This document shows positions 37,501 through 47,859 of a stretch of 64,000 nucleotides of DNA, one piece after another. This DNA comes from Sequoia sempervirens (taxonomy: Eukaryota; Streptophyta; Pinopsida; Cupressales; Cupressaceae). Within the stretch, counting starts at the first letter, position 1, and every line of letters begins with the position of its first letter. The notes below the pieces were generated by a model. It searched no databases. It worked only from the letters and a program-made list of their open reading frames with translations, and was not told where the DNA came from. The stretch spans positions 92,319 to 156,318 of the forward strand of contig VDFB02262651.1 of NCBI GenBank assembly GCA_007258455.2, written 5' to 3'. Both the position numbers and the translations under genes were made by a program.

Positions 37501-38526
37501 GGGTCTCTTTTCCCTTTATATTTTTCAAATTTGGATATTTTAAATTATTAGGGAAAAGACACCATTATCATAGATCGATATGATAGATAGGAACATAATT
37601 ATTCAAAATTATAGTGTTTCTTTGTTGTCCCTACTTGTAATCTCTTAAGAGAAAAAAATATTTCTTCTTAGTCCTGATCAAATTGAATTGGGGGAGAGTT
37701 GACAACTTTTCCTACTTTCATAAGAAATGTACCTTGGTGTCAAGCATAGTGAATGCTTTGTTGGGGGACTTGAATTATTGTAGTGGAGGTATGTTGTATT
37801 AGAAAGAGAAAACATATGAGGTGGAATGGTGGTAGCATATATCGATTTATTATTTATCTATTTATGAATGAGTTTCTCTACTTTATGTAATTGTTTAGAT
37901 CACACTTAAAGGTATTTGTACACGCTCTAGGAAAATTTGTCAATATTTTTCAATATATTTTATTTTATCGGGTATCTCAATAAATCAATAATTATAATTG
38001 AGATGAATAGAAATTACTAGGGGTAAAGTATTTTTATTGTTTGCAAATATTGAGATGAATAGAAATTACATTCATATCAAAATAAACATTAAAATAAATT
38101 ATAGGAGAGGTGATTTTTTTTTTAAAAATTCAAAGTTATAGAAATATTAATGGCGGTTAATTTTCTAGCTTGGTGAATTGTTGGCAGTGAATTTTACTTG
38201 GCGATGAATTTTTCATGGCGGTGAATTTTCCCATGATGAATTGTGGTGGTGAATTTTCCATCGGTGAATTGCTAGCGATGAATTGTATGCCATTTGTACA
38301 TCACTTCCTTAAGAGTATCATAGGAAGTAGTTTTTACACACCTTTGGATCCCTCAATCATGTTTTAATAGGATTCATGATTCCAATTCTACCACCATATT
38401 AAATTTCTCACTAGCTAATTAACACTAAAACCATGAACTTTAAATGCACCCACACTAGATGCTTTGACTATTGAACTACTAGCCCTTGATATATTTTGAA
38501 ATATTAATTGTTTGAGAAATACTCAC
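37501..38526. other. spacer with GGTGAATTTT-type short repeats
   Basis: No gene is supported. From about 38152 to 38285 a phrase like GGCGGTGAATTTTC recurs about eight times with 15-25-base spacing, forming a degenerate short array. Similar GGTGAATT/TTCACCAA phrases appear near the right edge of the window (63520-63700). Confidence 0.4.
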
Positions 38527-39948
38527 AAATAAAAAATCATGATATTTTTATTCTTAATTTTCCATAATAATTAGCACATATACATACATATATAATATAG
38601 ATTCATTCCTTATAAAAGAGGATAAAAAACATATTTTGAAGGGGTCTAAAAGCCTTTACAATTTTACCAAAATATTAATGAAACTACAACAAAAGGCTAC
38701 ACAAAAAATAATAAACAACAAAAAAAATAAATAGCTAATGGAGCATAACCAAAACACTAAATAGAGAAATAACAAATGATAGATTAAAGATCCTTTAGAG
38801 TGTTAACAGCCTCCATATCTTTCGTTCTTTCTTCTCAATTCTTTTACTATATAATTCTTTTTTTATTAATATATCTACTCAAGCTATTTTATTTCTCTTA
38901 AGATACTTATCCCCTTTTTAAATGAACAATTTTAGAACCTCAAGTAGTATTGTCCTTCCCCTATTAAGCTATTGCATCCTTTATAGTTTGATTATTTCTA
39001 ATGAACTCATACCTTGAAAAATCCAATTGAGGTTGTCCTTGGCTACCAATTAAAATTTATAATCTTAAAACTATAAAATTTGTTTGCATTCTCATTATGC
39101 ATATATGGTTTTAGTTCACATAATTATTATTTTATTATCTTTTATTCTTTTATTATCACATTAGTCTACTTGATTCATATTATTTTTTATTTTTATAAAT
39201 ATTTTTAACTTCGCAATAATATCAGTTCTACTTATATACTATACTTATATTTAAAGTTGTCAAATATTCTTACACAAAGCAATATGCTATTCTATGATCA
39301 ACATAAGATGAAGATACATTATTAATAAAATGACATGCGGTCTTATCCCCTTATCAAGATCACCTTACCTACTATTCTTTAATTGTGTATCTATAATAAC
39401 ATGATGAAATATTTGCATCCAATCTAATCATACATATCAATGCCAATTTCTTACAAAGTTAATCTTCTTCCTATATTTCATCTTTAGTCTCACTCTTCTA
39501 CATTCTATAAAATAATCTTCTTCTACATCAATTTTACTCTCATTCTTCTATATTTTATCTTATACAAAATGAATTGGAAACAAGGGTAAAAATTGTCTTC
39601 CTATAAAGAGCACATAAAAATAAATGAGAAGTAAAAATTTAGAATCACTCTACTTAAACATCATCCATTTTAATTATTTAATATTTGATATTTTTATGTG
39701 TATTCAATTTTATTTTATATTTTATATTTTATAAACTAATCATGTCTTCTACATCATCTTTACTTGCATAATTCTACACTCTTATCTTACACAAAATGAT
39801 TTCAAAAATAAAGACAACAATTATCTTTCTATAAATAATATGTAAAACAAACATTATGTGAAAGTTGATAATCACTCTACTTAAACAAACAACGAATAAT
39901 TTTTATTTACAAATTAAAAATATACATATTTAATCTAATTTTTAACTA
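38527..39948 (-). repeat. long direct repeat, copy B (possible 5' LTR)
   Basis: Matches copy A at 34130-35547 closely, with scattered substitutions and small indels (for example the inserted TTTATAGTTTGATTATTTCT near 38980). If it is an LTR of a minus-strand element it is the 5' one. Confidence 0.8.
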
Positions 39949-40139
39949 ACTAAAATTAACTTTTTACTACTAAAATAAATAATATTATTATAAAAGATAC
40001 CTAAAATTTATTATGATTGTAAATGTGGGTTTATTGTTGTCCACTGTTATGGTGGTCCCACTCTCCACTCCATCGTTTCACACTTTTCTCAGTACAAATC
40101 ATACTTGTCCCATGATCACCCTCTACAAATCTTCTCGGC

Positions 40140-40350
40140 ACAGATCGCACTGTATAAATATTTTCGGCACGTAATGAAAAAGATATTCTTTGACGGCTTG
40201 GATTGCTTCACGAAATTTCAGTTTTCCTACAGTTTGGCCTTTTCACCAAATTCCATGCAATTTTCGTGAACAATTCAATCAACGCAATTTTGGCCGGGTA
40301 AGGACAATAACCAGATTTCTCATAACTTTGGGGCGCTGTCAGGTTGTATA
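40140..40350 (+). promoter_or_regulatory. CpG-rich promoter-like region with TATA box
   Basis: TATAAATA at 40153-40160 sits at the left edge of a stretch that is much richer in CpG than its surroundings; I count roughly thirty CpG in about 470 bases from 40140 to 40610. A start site would be expected near 40185-40195, leaving a leader of about 160 bases before ATG 40351. CpG retention suggests the region has escaped the methylation-driven decay seen in the neighbouring elements. Confidence 0.45.
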
Positions 40351-40587
40351 ATGGTCAAAAACAGGCGTCCATTAGGTTTTATTTATTTTTTGTTTAATTT
40401 ATCAGATTTTGACGTCCGCCTCCGTTCCGAGCGGGAAAAACGTAAATGTTTGTCCGCTGCCGGCAGACATACGAAATCGATTGCTCGGCTGCGTGCTGGA
40501 CTTCAATTATATATGAAAAGAATTATAATTTCCAGGAAAAGACACCGTTTTGGCGTAATTAGCGGCACGACGGCCCTGACGGAATAG
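40351..40587 (+). CDS. small basic protein of unknown function
   Basis: An intact 78-codon frame in the CpG-rich island. It begins MVKNRRPLGFIYFLFNLSDF, so a short basic start is followed by a hydrophobic run (about residues 8-17) and then a strongly basic middle (RLRSEREKRK..., RLRAGLQLYMKRIIISRKRH). It ends in GVISGTTALTE. I do not recognise a family. It could be a short complete gene, the first exon of a longer one, or chance coding inside a promoter and 5' UTR. Base composition and intactness set it apart from all element relics around it; the TATA box 190 bases upstream supports transcription on this strand. Confidence 0.35.
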   Translation: MVKNRRPLGFIYFLFNLSDFDVRLRSEREKRKCLSAAGRHTKSIARLRAGLQLYMKRIIISRKRHRFGVISGTTALTE

Positions 40588-40769
40588 AATTGACGGCGAA
40601 AGTTTTTCTACACTCTAAAGGAGCTTTAATCTTATAGAAGTGCATAGGTTATGCATATAAAACTATTCGTAATATATATTATATATAATATAATATAATT
40701 AAATATGTATAATATATATCTTTGTTCATGGGGTTGCTCAAATTTAGTTGATTGACAAATGAGTCACCT

Positions 40770-41000
40770 AATGTAGAATGGACCAAAGTAAACTTTGATG
40801 GCGAATCTCATGGAAATTTGAGCAAATCTAGAGTTGGTTGTGTGGTGACAGACCATAAGGGAAATATATTGACCTTGGCAGCAAAAATAATCACAAAGGG
40901 AAAAAACAATAATGTCTAATTTCAAGCAACTCTATTGGGTTTGCAAATATATTTAATCCATTTGGAAGGTGATTATATGATCATCATAAATGCCACTCAT
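40770..41000 (+). pseudogene. LINE-type RNase H fragment
   Basis: The frame gives WTKVNFDGESHGNLSKSRVG, then CVVTDHKGNILTL and FQATLLGLQIYL. This is the plant LINE (RVT_3) RNase H start, with the catalytic Asp in NFDG. It is only about 75 codons long, with a stop before FQAT and another near 41020. No RT is found upstream, so it is a short relic. It ends before the TRIM element. Confidence 0.65.
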
Positions 41001-41200
41001 AATGGCTTAATTCCTAATTAGAAACTCAACAAGCTTTTCCATGGCCAATTGGGCAGTCAACATGTGTTGCCAGAAATGTTCTTGGACATTACGAATCTTG
41101 GAACTGACACCTTCATACTTGTTAGTATGTGGATTCTGATTAGGCTTGGTGTTTACATTTTTCCCACTTTGTTCGATGTTTTTTTTTCCCAAATTAATTA

Positions 41201-41533
41201 TGTTGGCAGATAGGCAGCGCTCCTCTCAGGATTCACGACATGGACTAACCACCTCCCGAGGATACGTTAACTCTAGCAATTGTATTGGGCATTAAAAGGT
41301 CGATCTTTTGGTGTAATGACAATTGTGGGGCCAACAATTGGTATCAGAGCAAAAGGTGACGGGTTCGAATCCCCTTAGGTAATGCTGAGGGGGAGTTTTT
41401 TTGCAGATAGTCAGCGCTCCTCTCGGGATTCGCGACATGGACTAACCGCCTCCCAAGGATCCATTAACTCCAGCAGTTGTATCAGGCATTAAAAGGTTGG
41501 TCTTTTGGTGCTACGATAACTGTGGGGCCAACA
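41201..41533 (+). mobile_element. TRIM (miniature LTR retrotransposon)
   Basis: Two ~136-bp direct repeats (41201-41336 and about 41397-41533) flank about 60 bases. The first repeat starts TGTTGGCAGA and ends GGGGCCAACA, and the second ends identically. TGGTATCAGAGC at 41339-41350, two bases after the left LTR, is the standard initiator-Met tRNA primer site. GAGGGGGAG at 41387-41395 is a polypurine tract just before the second LTR. The 5-bp flanks are identical: AATTA at 41196-41200 and 41534-41538. No coding capacity exists, so movement must have used proteins of another element. The second LTR has lost its TG start (T-run). Confidence 0.9.
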
Positions 41534-41553
41534 AATTAATGGGGGAGTGCAGG

Positions 41554-42195
41554 GGGTATAGACCCTCTTGCAGTGTCTGGGGGGTATTATGTTTAGAACG
41601 ATTCATCGAGTCATTGCATTTACCTCCCAATGATGGATACTATGATTTTCCTTATGATAAGGAAAATACATACGACTTTCATGGGCATAGTTATAGAGGC
41701 CAAGATGAAATGGTTTTCAAAAGTAAGGCATTTTTGGTGTTGTATTCCATCAAAATGGTTCTAGGTGACCTATATGTGAATTTCGCACATAGATATTGTG
41801 TGAATTCCAATGTGGCTTCTATCTTCCTAGACACACTCCTCAACTATGAGAAGATAAAGATTGTGTTAAGATGGTGATGAATACGATGGTGAAGGTGAAG
41901 TGGTGAGAGGGTATGAAGAACTATTTTGACAAAACAACTATTGGTATCGAATTGCAACCAATCAATGTGATTTAACCTCACTTAACCCATGAGTATAATG
42001 GGCCCTAGATCCCATTTAATATCCATGCATTTGGAGCTAATGATAAGTCTTAGTGCATGAAGGTCAAGTGGGGTATTGGTTTCTTAAAGGTAGTTAGTAG
42101 CGTTACTTGTTCTAGTAAGGGGGGCTACTCTTTTGTGTGGAATCTAGACTCTAAAGATGAAGAGGTTATGGAAGAACACTACTAAGGATGGTGAG
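41554..42195 (+). pseudogene. unknown ORF right of the TRIM
   Basis: An open frame continues to 41877 and holds PPNDGYYDFPYDKENTYDFH, then HSYRGQDEMVFKSKAFLVLY and VASIFLDTLLNYEKIKIVLR. The ATG at 41497 lies inside the TRIM LTR, so the true start is not known. Composition looks protein-like rather than random, but I recognise no family. Further frame pieces (for example KGGYSFVWNLDSKDEEVMEE at about 42117-42176) follow with shifts, so a longer gene may have decayed here. It ends at the copia element. Confidence 0.3.
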
Positions 42196-42200
42196 ATTAT

Positions 42201-44093
42201 TGTTGGAGTGCAGTTAACACTGAGAGGGGGGGTGAATTAGTGTTAACGAACTAATCAATTCTTTTTAAAACTTTTAAACAATAATTTGATCATGAATGCA
42301 CTTATGTTGAAAATATAAATGAATAAACAATGAAGCAAATACTTTTAAAAGATTGACACATAATTTGTCTTGAGTGGAAACCCTCATGGAGAATAAAACC
42401 ACTCGAATGTGGCCTCATTGGCCTTATTTGAAAAAAATATTCTTTGTACAAAGCCTCATTGGAAAATTTGTCTCACTGACAATGGTGCTATCTCATTGAT
42501 AGTCTTATAGTGCTATCTTACTGATAGTATTTTGAAATGTACATATATGAGAGTAGTATAAATACAAAGTTGATCTCTGTTTCATTAATCATACACTCTG
42601 TTCTGCAATGACCTCAGAATCAGAGTTACAAAAATTCCAAGCTTCAAAAACAATATATTTCCTTTCAGAAAGATATAATCTGTGCCTTTCAAAATCTCTC
42701 ATTCATCTCATGGAATGAGCATGTCAAATAATATATATATGTTCTCTATTCATGAAAACAAATCTGTTTGGAAACTATATGAGCAACTGCCATATGAAGA
42801 TCAAAACTAAAAAAATTGCCTTTGGCAGATGTTCCAACTATAAACCATCGAACAAAACTTATCAAGAGTGTATTAACAACAACCAACATATAACTGTCAT
42901 ATAGTTTGCTGAGTCGACACATCATAACTAATCCAAAAAGATAGACTCACAGCAAAACTCAAAAACAAAGATAACAGGGTTTTCTAAAGAACAAAGACAT
43001 TCGATACACAATAAACAAACACCCTTACAACAGACCCGAATTGGGTTCATTTGGAACAAAGATATACAGATCTATTAAGGAGTAATCAAATCAAAAAACT
43101 TATTTACAATTCTCCTTCAAAAAATGAAACTGCCAGAGACCAGTGGGAAAAACTTAACACACAATGCTATCTCAAATAACAACAGGCCCGACCAAGAATG
43201 AGTTCATTTTGTTTCCTTTAAACAAAAATTTGAAATAAAAACAAAACAAAGTGCTACACAAAATCCTTTACAATTTAAATTGCTATTGACTAACAACAGA
43301 TTTAATCAAAATAAACACCAAGCCCAAACAAATTAAAGATCCCAAACACAAAAAATACAAAGAAGCATAATAAGGAATACACCTATTGTCAGTGCAATCA
43401 TAATAAAATCACTGTTGCTCTTTACATACTCCTTGTTTCCTTGCAAACCAAACATCCAACCTCTCCTTGCAAACCAAACGACCGACTTTTGAAAACAAAC
43501 TGTGCTTACCACTGCCACCATGATTAGGGTATCAAACCCTATCTAACAAAGAATGAATCAAGTATCAATGCACATCGAAATCTCATAAAGGTTTCTACAA
43601 TTCGACATAATGACTTTTGGAGTCCAGGTAATATGATGGGAATAATTTCTCATTCAAGTCAAACAAATAATGACCACCGACAACCCAAAGATTATTTCAA
43701 TCTTACCTTTACAAAGCTTTATTATTACCTTTCTTTCATCATGAGCTTTTGAATAAAGTCAATTTGCCACCCCCTTTTTTTGTTCAAAGATTTCCACACA
43801 ATGATGTTGCCTCAAGTGTAATATAATGTGTCAATATGCCTCATAATATTTGGAGAACAATATTGCTTTGTGATATATGGAACAATGTCTCATTTTAGAA
43901 TAAAACTGATATCACTGCACTTCAGTAAAGATGCCGATCGATATGCAAGAGAACATTACAAAACCAAATGCAGGAGAATGATATGCATAAATATATAAAT
44001 AGATGCAAAACTGAAGAGAATCACCATGTGCACAACCTGTAATATCAACCTTAGTGTATTGACATGAATGCCAAACAATATTGAGGGACAACA
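42201..44093 (-). repeat. copia 3' LTR
   Basis: The 1893-bp LTR is about 290 bases longer than its partner. About 246 bases at 43283-43528 are absent from the other copy, as is a short CTCATTGATAGT-type duplication near 42490-42530. The rest is collinear. ORFs inside it are chance. Confidence 0.9.
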
Positions 44094-44107
44094 AACTCCC
44101 CCTTTGG
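44094..44107 (-). other. copia polypurine tract
   Basis: The minus strand reads CCAAAGGGGGAGTT directly before the 3' LTR, the expected plus-strand primer. A similar run lies at about 44376-44390 (minus strand CAAAAGGGGGAGA) and may be an internal duplicate. Confidence 0.75.
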
Positions 44108-44529
44108 CATTGATGTCAAACACAAATCTATAATATACCTGGTTTGAACATGATGACTGCATAGAGTATGTACCTATCCCATCCCATCACATAGCAGAGA
44201 AACCATCAGATACAACTAAAGACTAAATAATCAAAGCATATCACCATAAATATTGCATATCACTGTGAAACATAACACTGCCAAAAACACAAGCTAAACT
44301 GTACATAACATTTGAACTGTACATAACAGGAAATTTGAACATCACATATAAAAAAAAATTCTTGTGCCAAAATCTCCCCCTTTTGACACAATGCCAAAGA
44401 CAACTGTACTCTGAAATGCCAAAAAAAACTGAGGGACAAAGGAATATGCAAGAATTGCTCCCCCTGACTCCATACACTGGAGTTAACATGGAAGAGAACT
44501 GAGAGAGACAACTCCAAGCTTGTCTCTGA

Positions 44530-46110
44530 GTTTTTCAAACTGAGCTTTAGGAAGAGGTTTGATAAAGATATCAGCCACCTGATCATTAGATGCCACAAAA
44601 TCTAGAACAACTTCATTTGCCAACACCTTTTCTTGTAGAAAATGATACTGTACATCAATATGTTTAGTTTGAGAATGCTGTACAGGATTTATGGAGATAT
44701 TAATAGTACTTGTATTATCACGTAAAATGTGAACAGGCTTAACAACATTAACCTATATGTCCTTCAAGGTCTGAACCATCCAAAGCACCTGTGTACAATA
44801 GGTAGCAGCTGCTATATATTCAGCCTTGGCAGTTGACAAGGAAATTGAATCCTGCTTCTTGCTATGCCAGGCTACTAATCTACCTCCAAGATAGAAAGCA
44901 CCACCTAAAGTGCTTCTCCTGTCATCAATATTTCCAGCCCAGTCAGCATCAGTGTAAGCAACCAAAGTAAAATCACCATGTTTAGGATACCACAAACCGA
45001 AATCTTGTGTCCCATCAACATACTTTAAAATTCTTTTTGTTGCATTCAAATGTGACAACTTAGGTGCAGATTGAAAACGTGACACTAGACATACAACATG
45101 CATAATATCAGGCCTTGTGGTAGCCAGATATAGAAGACTACCAATCATGGATCTATACAGAGTATGATCTACATTAGGCTGATCAGTGTCCTTGAAAAAT
45201 TTACAACTAGTTTCCATAGGAGTCCCAACTGGTTTACAATCAACCATTTGAAACTTTGTCAACATTTCTTTAGCATATTTTGTTTGTGAGATAAATATTC
45301 CTTTATCAAGTTGACTAACTTGAAGACCCAAAAAGAAAGAAAGTTCACCAATCATTGACATTTCAAATTTAGATTTCATGATTGCTGGAAATTCAAAGCA
45401 CAGAGCATCATTATTACTGCTAAATGTAATATCATCAACATAAACAACAACTATATAATACTAACATCTTTCACTTTGAAGTATAAATTGCTATCTACTA
45501 CACCTTTTGAGAAGCCCTGTTCATGTAAATAGGTATCCAACTTTGAGTACCAGGCTCGAGGTGCCTGTTTCAGACCATAGAGAGCCTTTTTCAGCCCGCA
45601 AACATAACATTCTTTACCTGCAACAACAAAGCCTTCAAGCTGTTCCATATAAACTTCTTCGAATAAGTCACCATTGAGAAAAGTAGTTTTAACATCCATT
45701 TGGAATACTTTAAAACCTTTATACATAGAGTAAGCCAGAAACATTCTTATTGCTTCTAATTGAGCCACATGAGCGAAAGTTTCATCAAAGTCCAATCCTT
45801 AAACTTGAGAATAGCCTTTAAAAACTAATCTAGCTTTATTTTTGACTATATTCCCTTGTTCATCCATCTTGTTCCTAAAAACCCATTTTGCACCAATAAC
45901 ATTTTTATTTTCAGGTCTAGGAACTAGTTCCCAAGTTTTATTTTTCTCAATTTGTGCAAGTTCTTCATGCATAGACTTAACCCAACAACTATCACTATTG
46001 GCTTCAGAATATGTCTTAGGCTTTATTTCAAAAATCAAAGATAAATAAACTTGTTCACCATTACCTTGAGTACCTGAAAGTTGTCTTCTAGTTTGAACTC
46101 CTTTTGACAC
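44530..46110 (-). pseudogene. copia reverse transcriptase and RNase H
   Basis: On the minus strand, the RT starts with SWVKSMHEELAQIEKNKTWE-like sequence (46000-45950) and GAKWVFRNKMDEQG. It continues with [20 protein letters not shown] (about 45700-45640) and [12 protein letters not shown], and has the catalytic YVDD at 45442-45431. RNase H shows YTDADWAGNIDDRRS (about 44960-44915), WHSKKQDSISLSTAKAEYIA and a later DNTSTINISINPVQHS. These are classic copia blocks. Stops stand near 45798 and 45450, and one after TLKDI at about 44750, so the polyprotein is broken. The long open block 44753-45379 is 208 codons. Confidence 0.95.
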
Positions 46111-46139
46111 ATCACCAATAATCTAATCAGAAGGATGTT

Positions 46140-47570
46140 TCTTTTTCATTAGCCTAGAAGACAACTGAGAAGAAGGTTCAACAATATCATCTATCACAAT
46201 TTGTTCAGCTGATTGCACAGGCTCTATTGAACTTGAAGGTTCATTGTGATCTTTCAGATCTGCATCAGATGTCTGTATAATAAAATCATCATCATCAAGT
46301 TTCTCTTGCTATTCACAATTTTGTAAGGTTTCATCAACCTTAACATTGGAACTTTCCACAATTCTCCTTAATCTTTTATTGTAACACCTATATGCTTTAC
46401 TGTATGTATAATATCCCAAAAAAATGCCTTCATCACTCCTTGACTCAAAACTTCCAATGCTGCCGGTATTGGCATGGTGTAATGGTTTAAAGGTGGCATT
46501 GATGTTCTTGCCACCAAGGTTCAAACCCCGTTGGGGTGGTATTGTTGAATGATTGTATTCCGGTTCATAGCTCCGGTCAAAAGCACTCACCCCTTGAATA
46601 AAAAAAAAAACTTCCAATGCTATCATTATCTTTCTTAATAAAGCACTTGCTGCCAAAGATTTTGAAATATCCTACATTAGGAGTCCTACCATACTACAAT
46701 TCATATGGTGTATGTTGTGTTTTAGTTCTTATTTGAACTCTATTCAGAATATAAACAGCTGTATGCACTGCTTCTTTCTAGTATGTGTTTGACAGAGCTG
46801 CATGATGCAACACAGCTCTTGCCATTTCCTTCACTGTTCAATTTTTACATTTAACAACACCATTTTGTTGTGGTGTTCTAGAAGCTTAATATTGCCTTTT
46901 TATTCCATGATCTTCACAATAATACACAAACTCTTGTGAGGTAAATTCGCCTCCTCTATCTGACCTAAGACATTTGATTTTGAGATCATATTCATTTTCA
47001 ACCAACATTCTGAAAAATTTTAAATTTATGAAAAGCTTCTCCCTTATGTACTAGAAATTTTACCCAAGTCATACAAGTATAGTCATCTATAAACATGAAA
47101 TACTTCTCATTGTTCAAGGACTTAGTCCTTGTTGGTCCACATAGATCAGTGTGAACAAGCTGCAGAGGTCTGGTTGATGTATATTCTTTAGTTTTGAAAC
47201 TTTCTCTAGCTTGTTTTCCTTCCTGACATTCTTTGCAAATTTGATTATCTAGTTTAGATATGATAGGCATGTTTCTAACATTTTGATTTTTACTTATCTT
47301 TACTAGATTATCATAGTTAATATGGCCAAATCTTCTATGCCATACTTTAGATTCATTAACTTGACTCATAAAGCAAACATTACTTTCCTGTTTATTATTT
47401 GAGCTTTCTTGTAGGTAATATACATTACCATTTGTTCTGCAACCTGCTGCTATTGTTTTACCAGATTTCTTTTGAATTTCACACCCTAAGTCAAAGAACT
47501 TTATCTCAAAGACATTATCACAAATTTGGCTTACACTCAAAATATTGTGAGTTAGCCCTTCCACATACTA
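46140..47570 (-). pseudogene. copia integrase
   Basis: The minus frame from 47564 gives VWHRRFGHINYDNLVKISKN then CKECQEGKQ, the HHCC zinc domain. HTDLCGPTRTKSLNNEKYFM and FIDDYTCMTWVKFLVHKGEA (about 47150-47040) form the first part of the catalytic core. The distal core is decayed between 46990 and 46660. The C-terminal part, ESRSDEGIFLGYYTYSKAYR (about 46446-46388), is separated from the core by a SINE at 46462-46610. It would insert element DNA, but several stops prevent a full enzyme. Confidence 0.9.
46462..46610 (+). mobile_element. tRNA-derived SINE inside copia integrase
   Basis: About 149 bases begin GCCGGTATTGGCATGGTGTA and end in an A10 tail (46601-46610). A pol III A box TGGTGTAATGG (46475-46485) and B box GGTTCAAACCC (46518-46528) are 32 bases apart. 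GTGGCA...TGCCAC between them can form a stem. The exact target duplication CTTCCAATGCT stands at 46451-46461 and 46611-46621 (15 bases if the ambiguous preceding A's count). Coding on the opposite strand is interrupted exactly here. This is the youngest insertion datable in the window because it lies within the copia element. Confidence 0.9.
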
Positions 47571-47594
47571 AACATCATTGACAAGGATTTCATC

Positions 47595-47770
47595 TTCAAG
47601 CAAAATAGTACCTTTTCCCACTATAGGAATACAGTGATCATTCATTCCCAAACTTAACAAAACCACCAGAAAAGTCTTCATAGTATACAAACCTGTTTCT
47701 CTCACCAATCATATGATGAGAGCAGCCACTATCAAGAACCTAAAAAATTCTCTTAGCAGAGTGAAAGGAT
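47595..47770 (-). pseudogene. copia protease
   Basis: The minus strand of 47740-47706 encodes VLDSGCSHHMI, the D-S-G catalytic motif followed by the C-S-H-H-M signature of copia proteases. Flanks RNRFVYYEDF and FVKFGNE agree with the family. A stop precedes the motif and others follow. Confidence 0.85.
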
Positions 47771-47859
47771 GTTTCAACTATCAAAGCTTTAACATCTTTA
47801 TGCCTCCAAACAAGTTTAATTCCATTAGCTCTGTTTGACTGTATTTTTAAACCAGATTT

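Larger units (their letters stand above)
34130..39948 (-). mobile_element. candidate non-autonomous gypsy unit (gag-protease only)
   Basis: Two collinear ~1.42-kb direct repeats (34130-35547 and 38527-39948) flank about 3 kb that reads gag then protease on the minus strand, with no RT or integrase. This is the layout of non-autonomous gag-bearing LTR elements. Against it, I could not place clean TG/CA ends, a PBS, a polypurine tract or a target duplication. A segmental duplication around a decayed Tat fragment remains possible. Confidence 0.5.

Noticed and set aside
43912..44162. ORFs within the copia LTR
   Set aside because: They lie wholly in LTR sequence, and the matching copy in the other LTR differs in length and frame.
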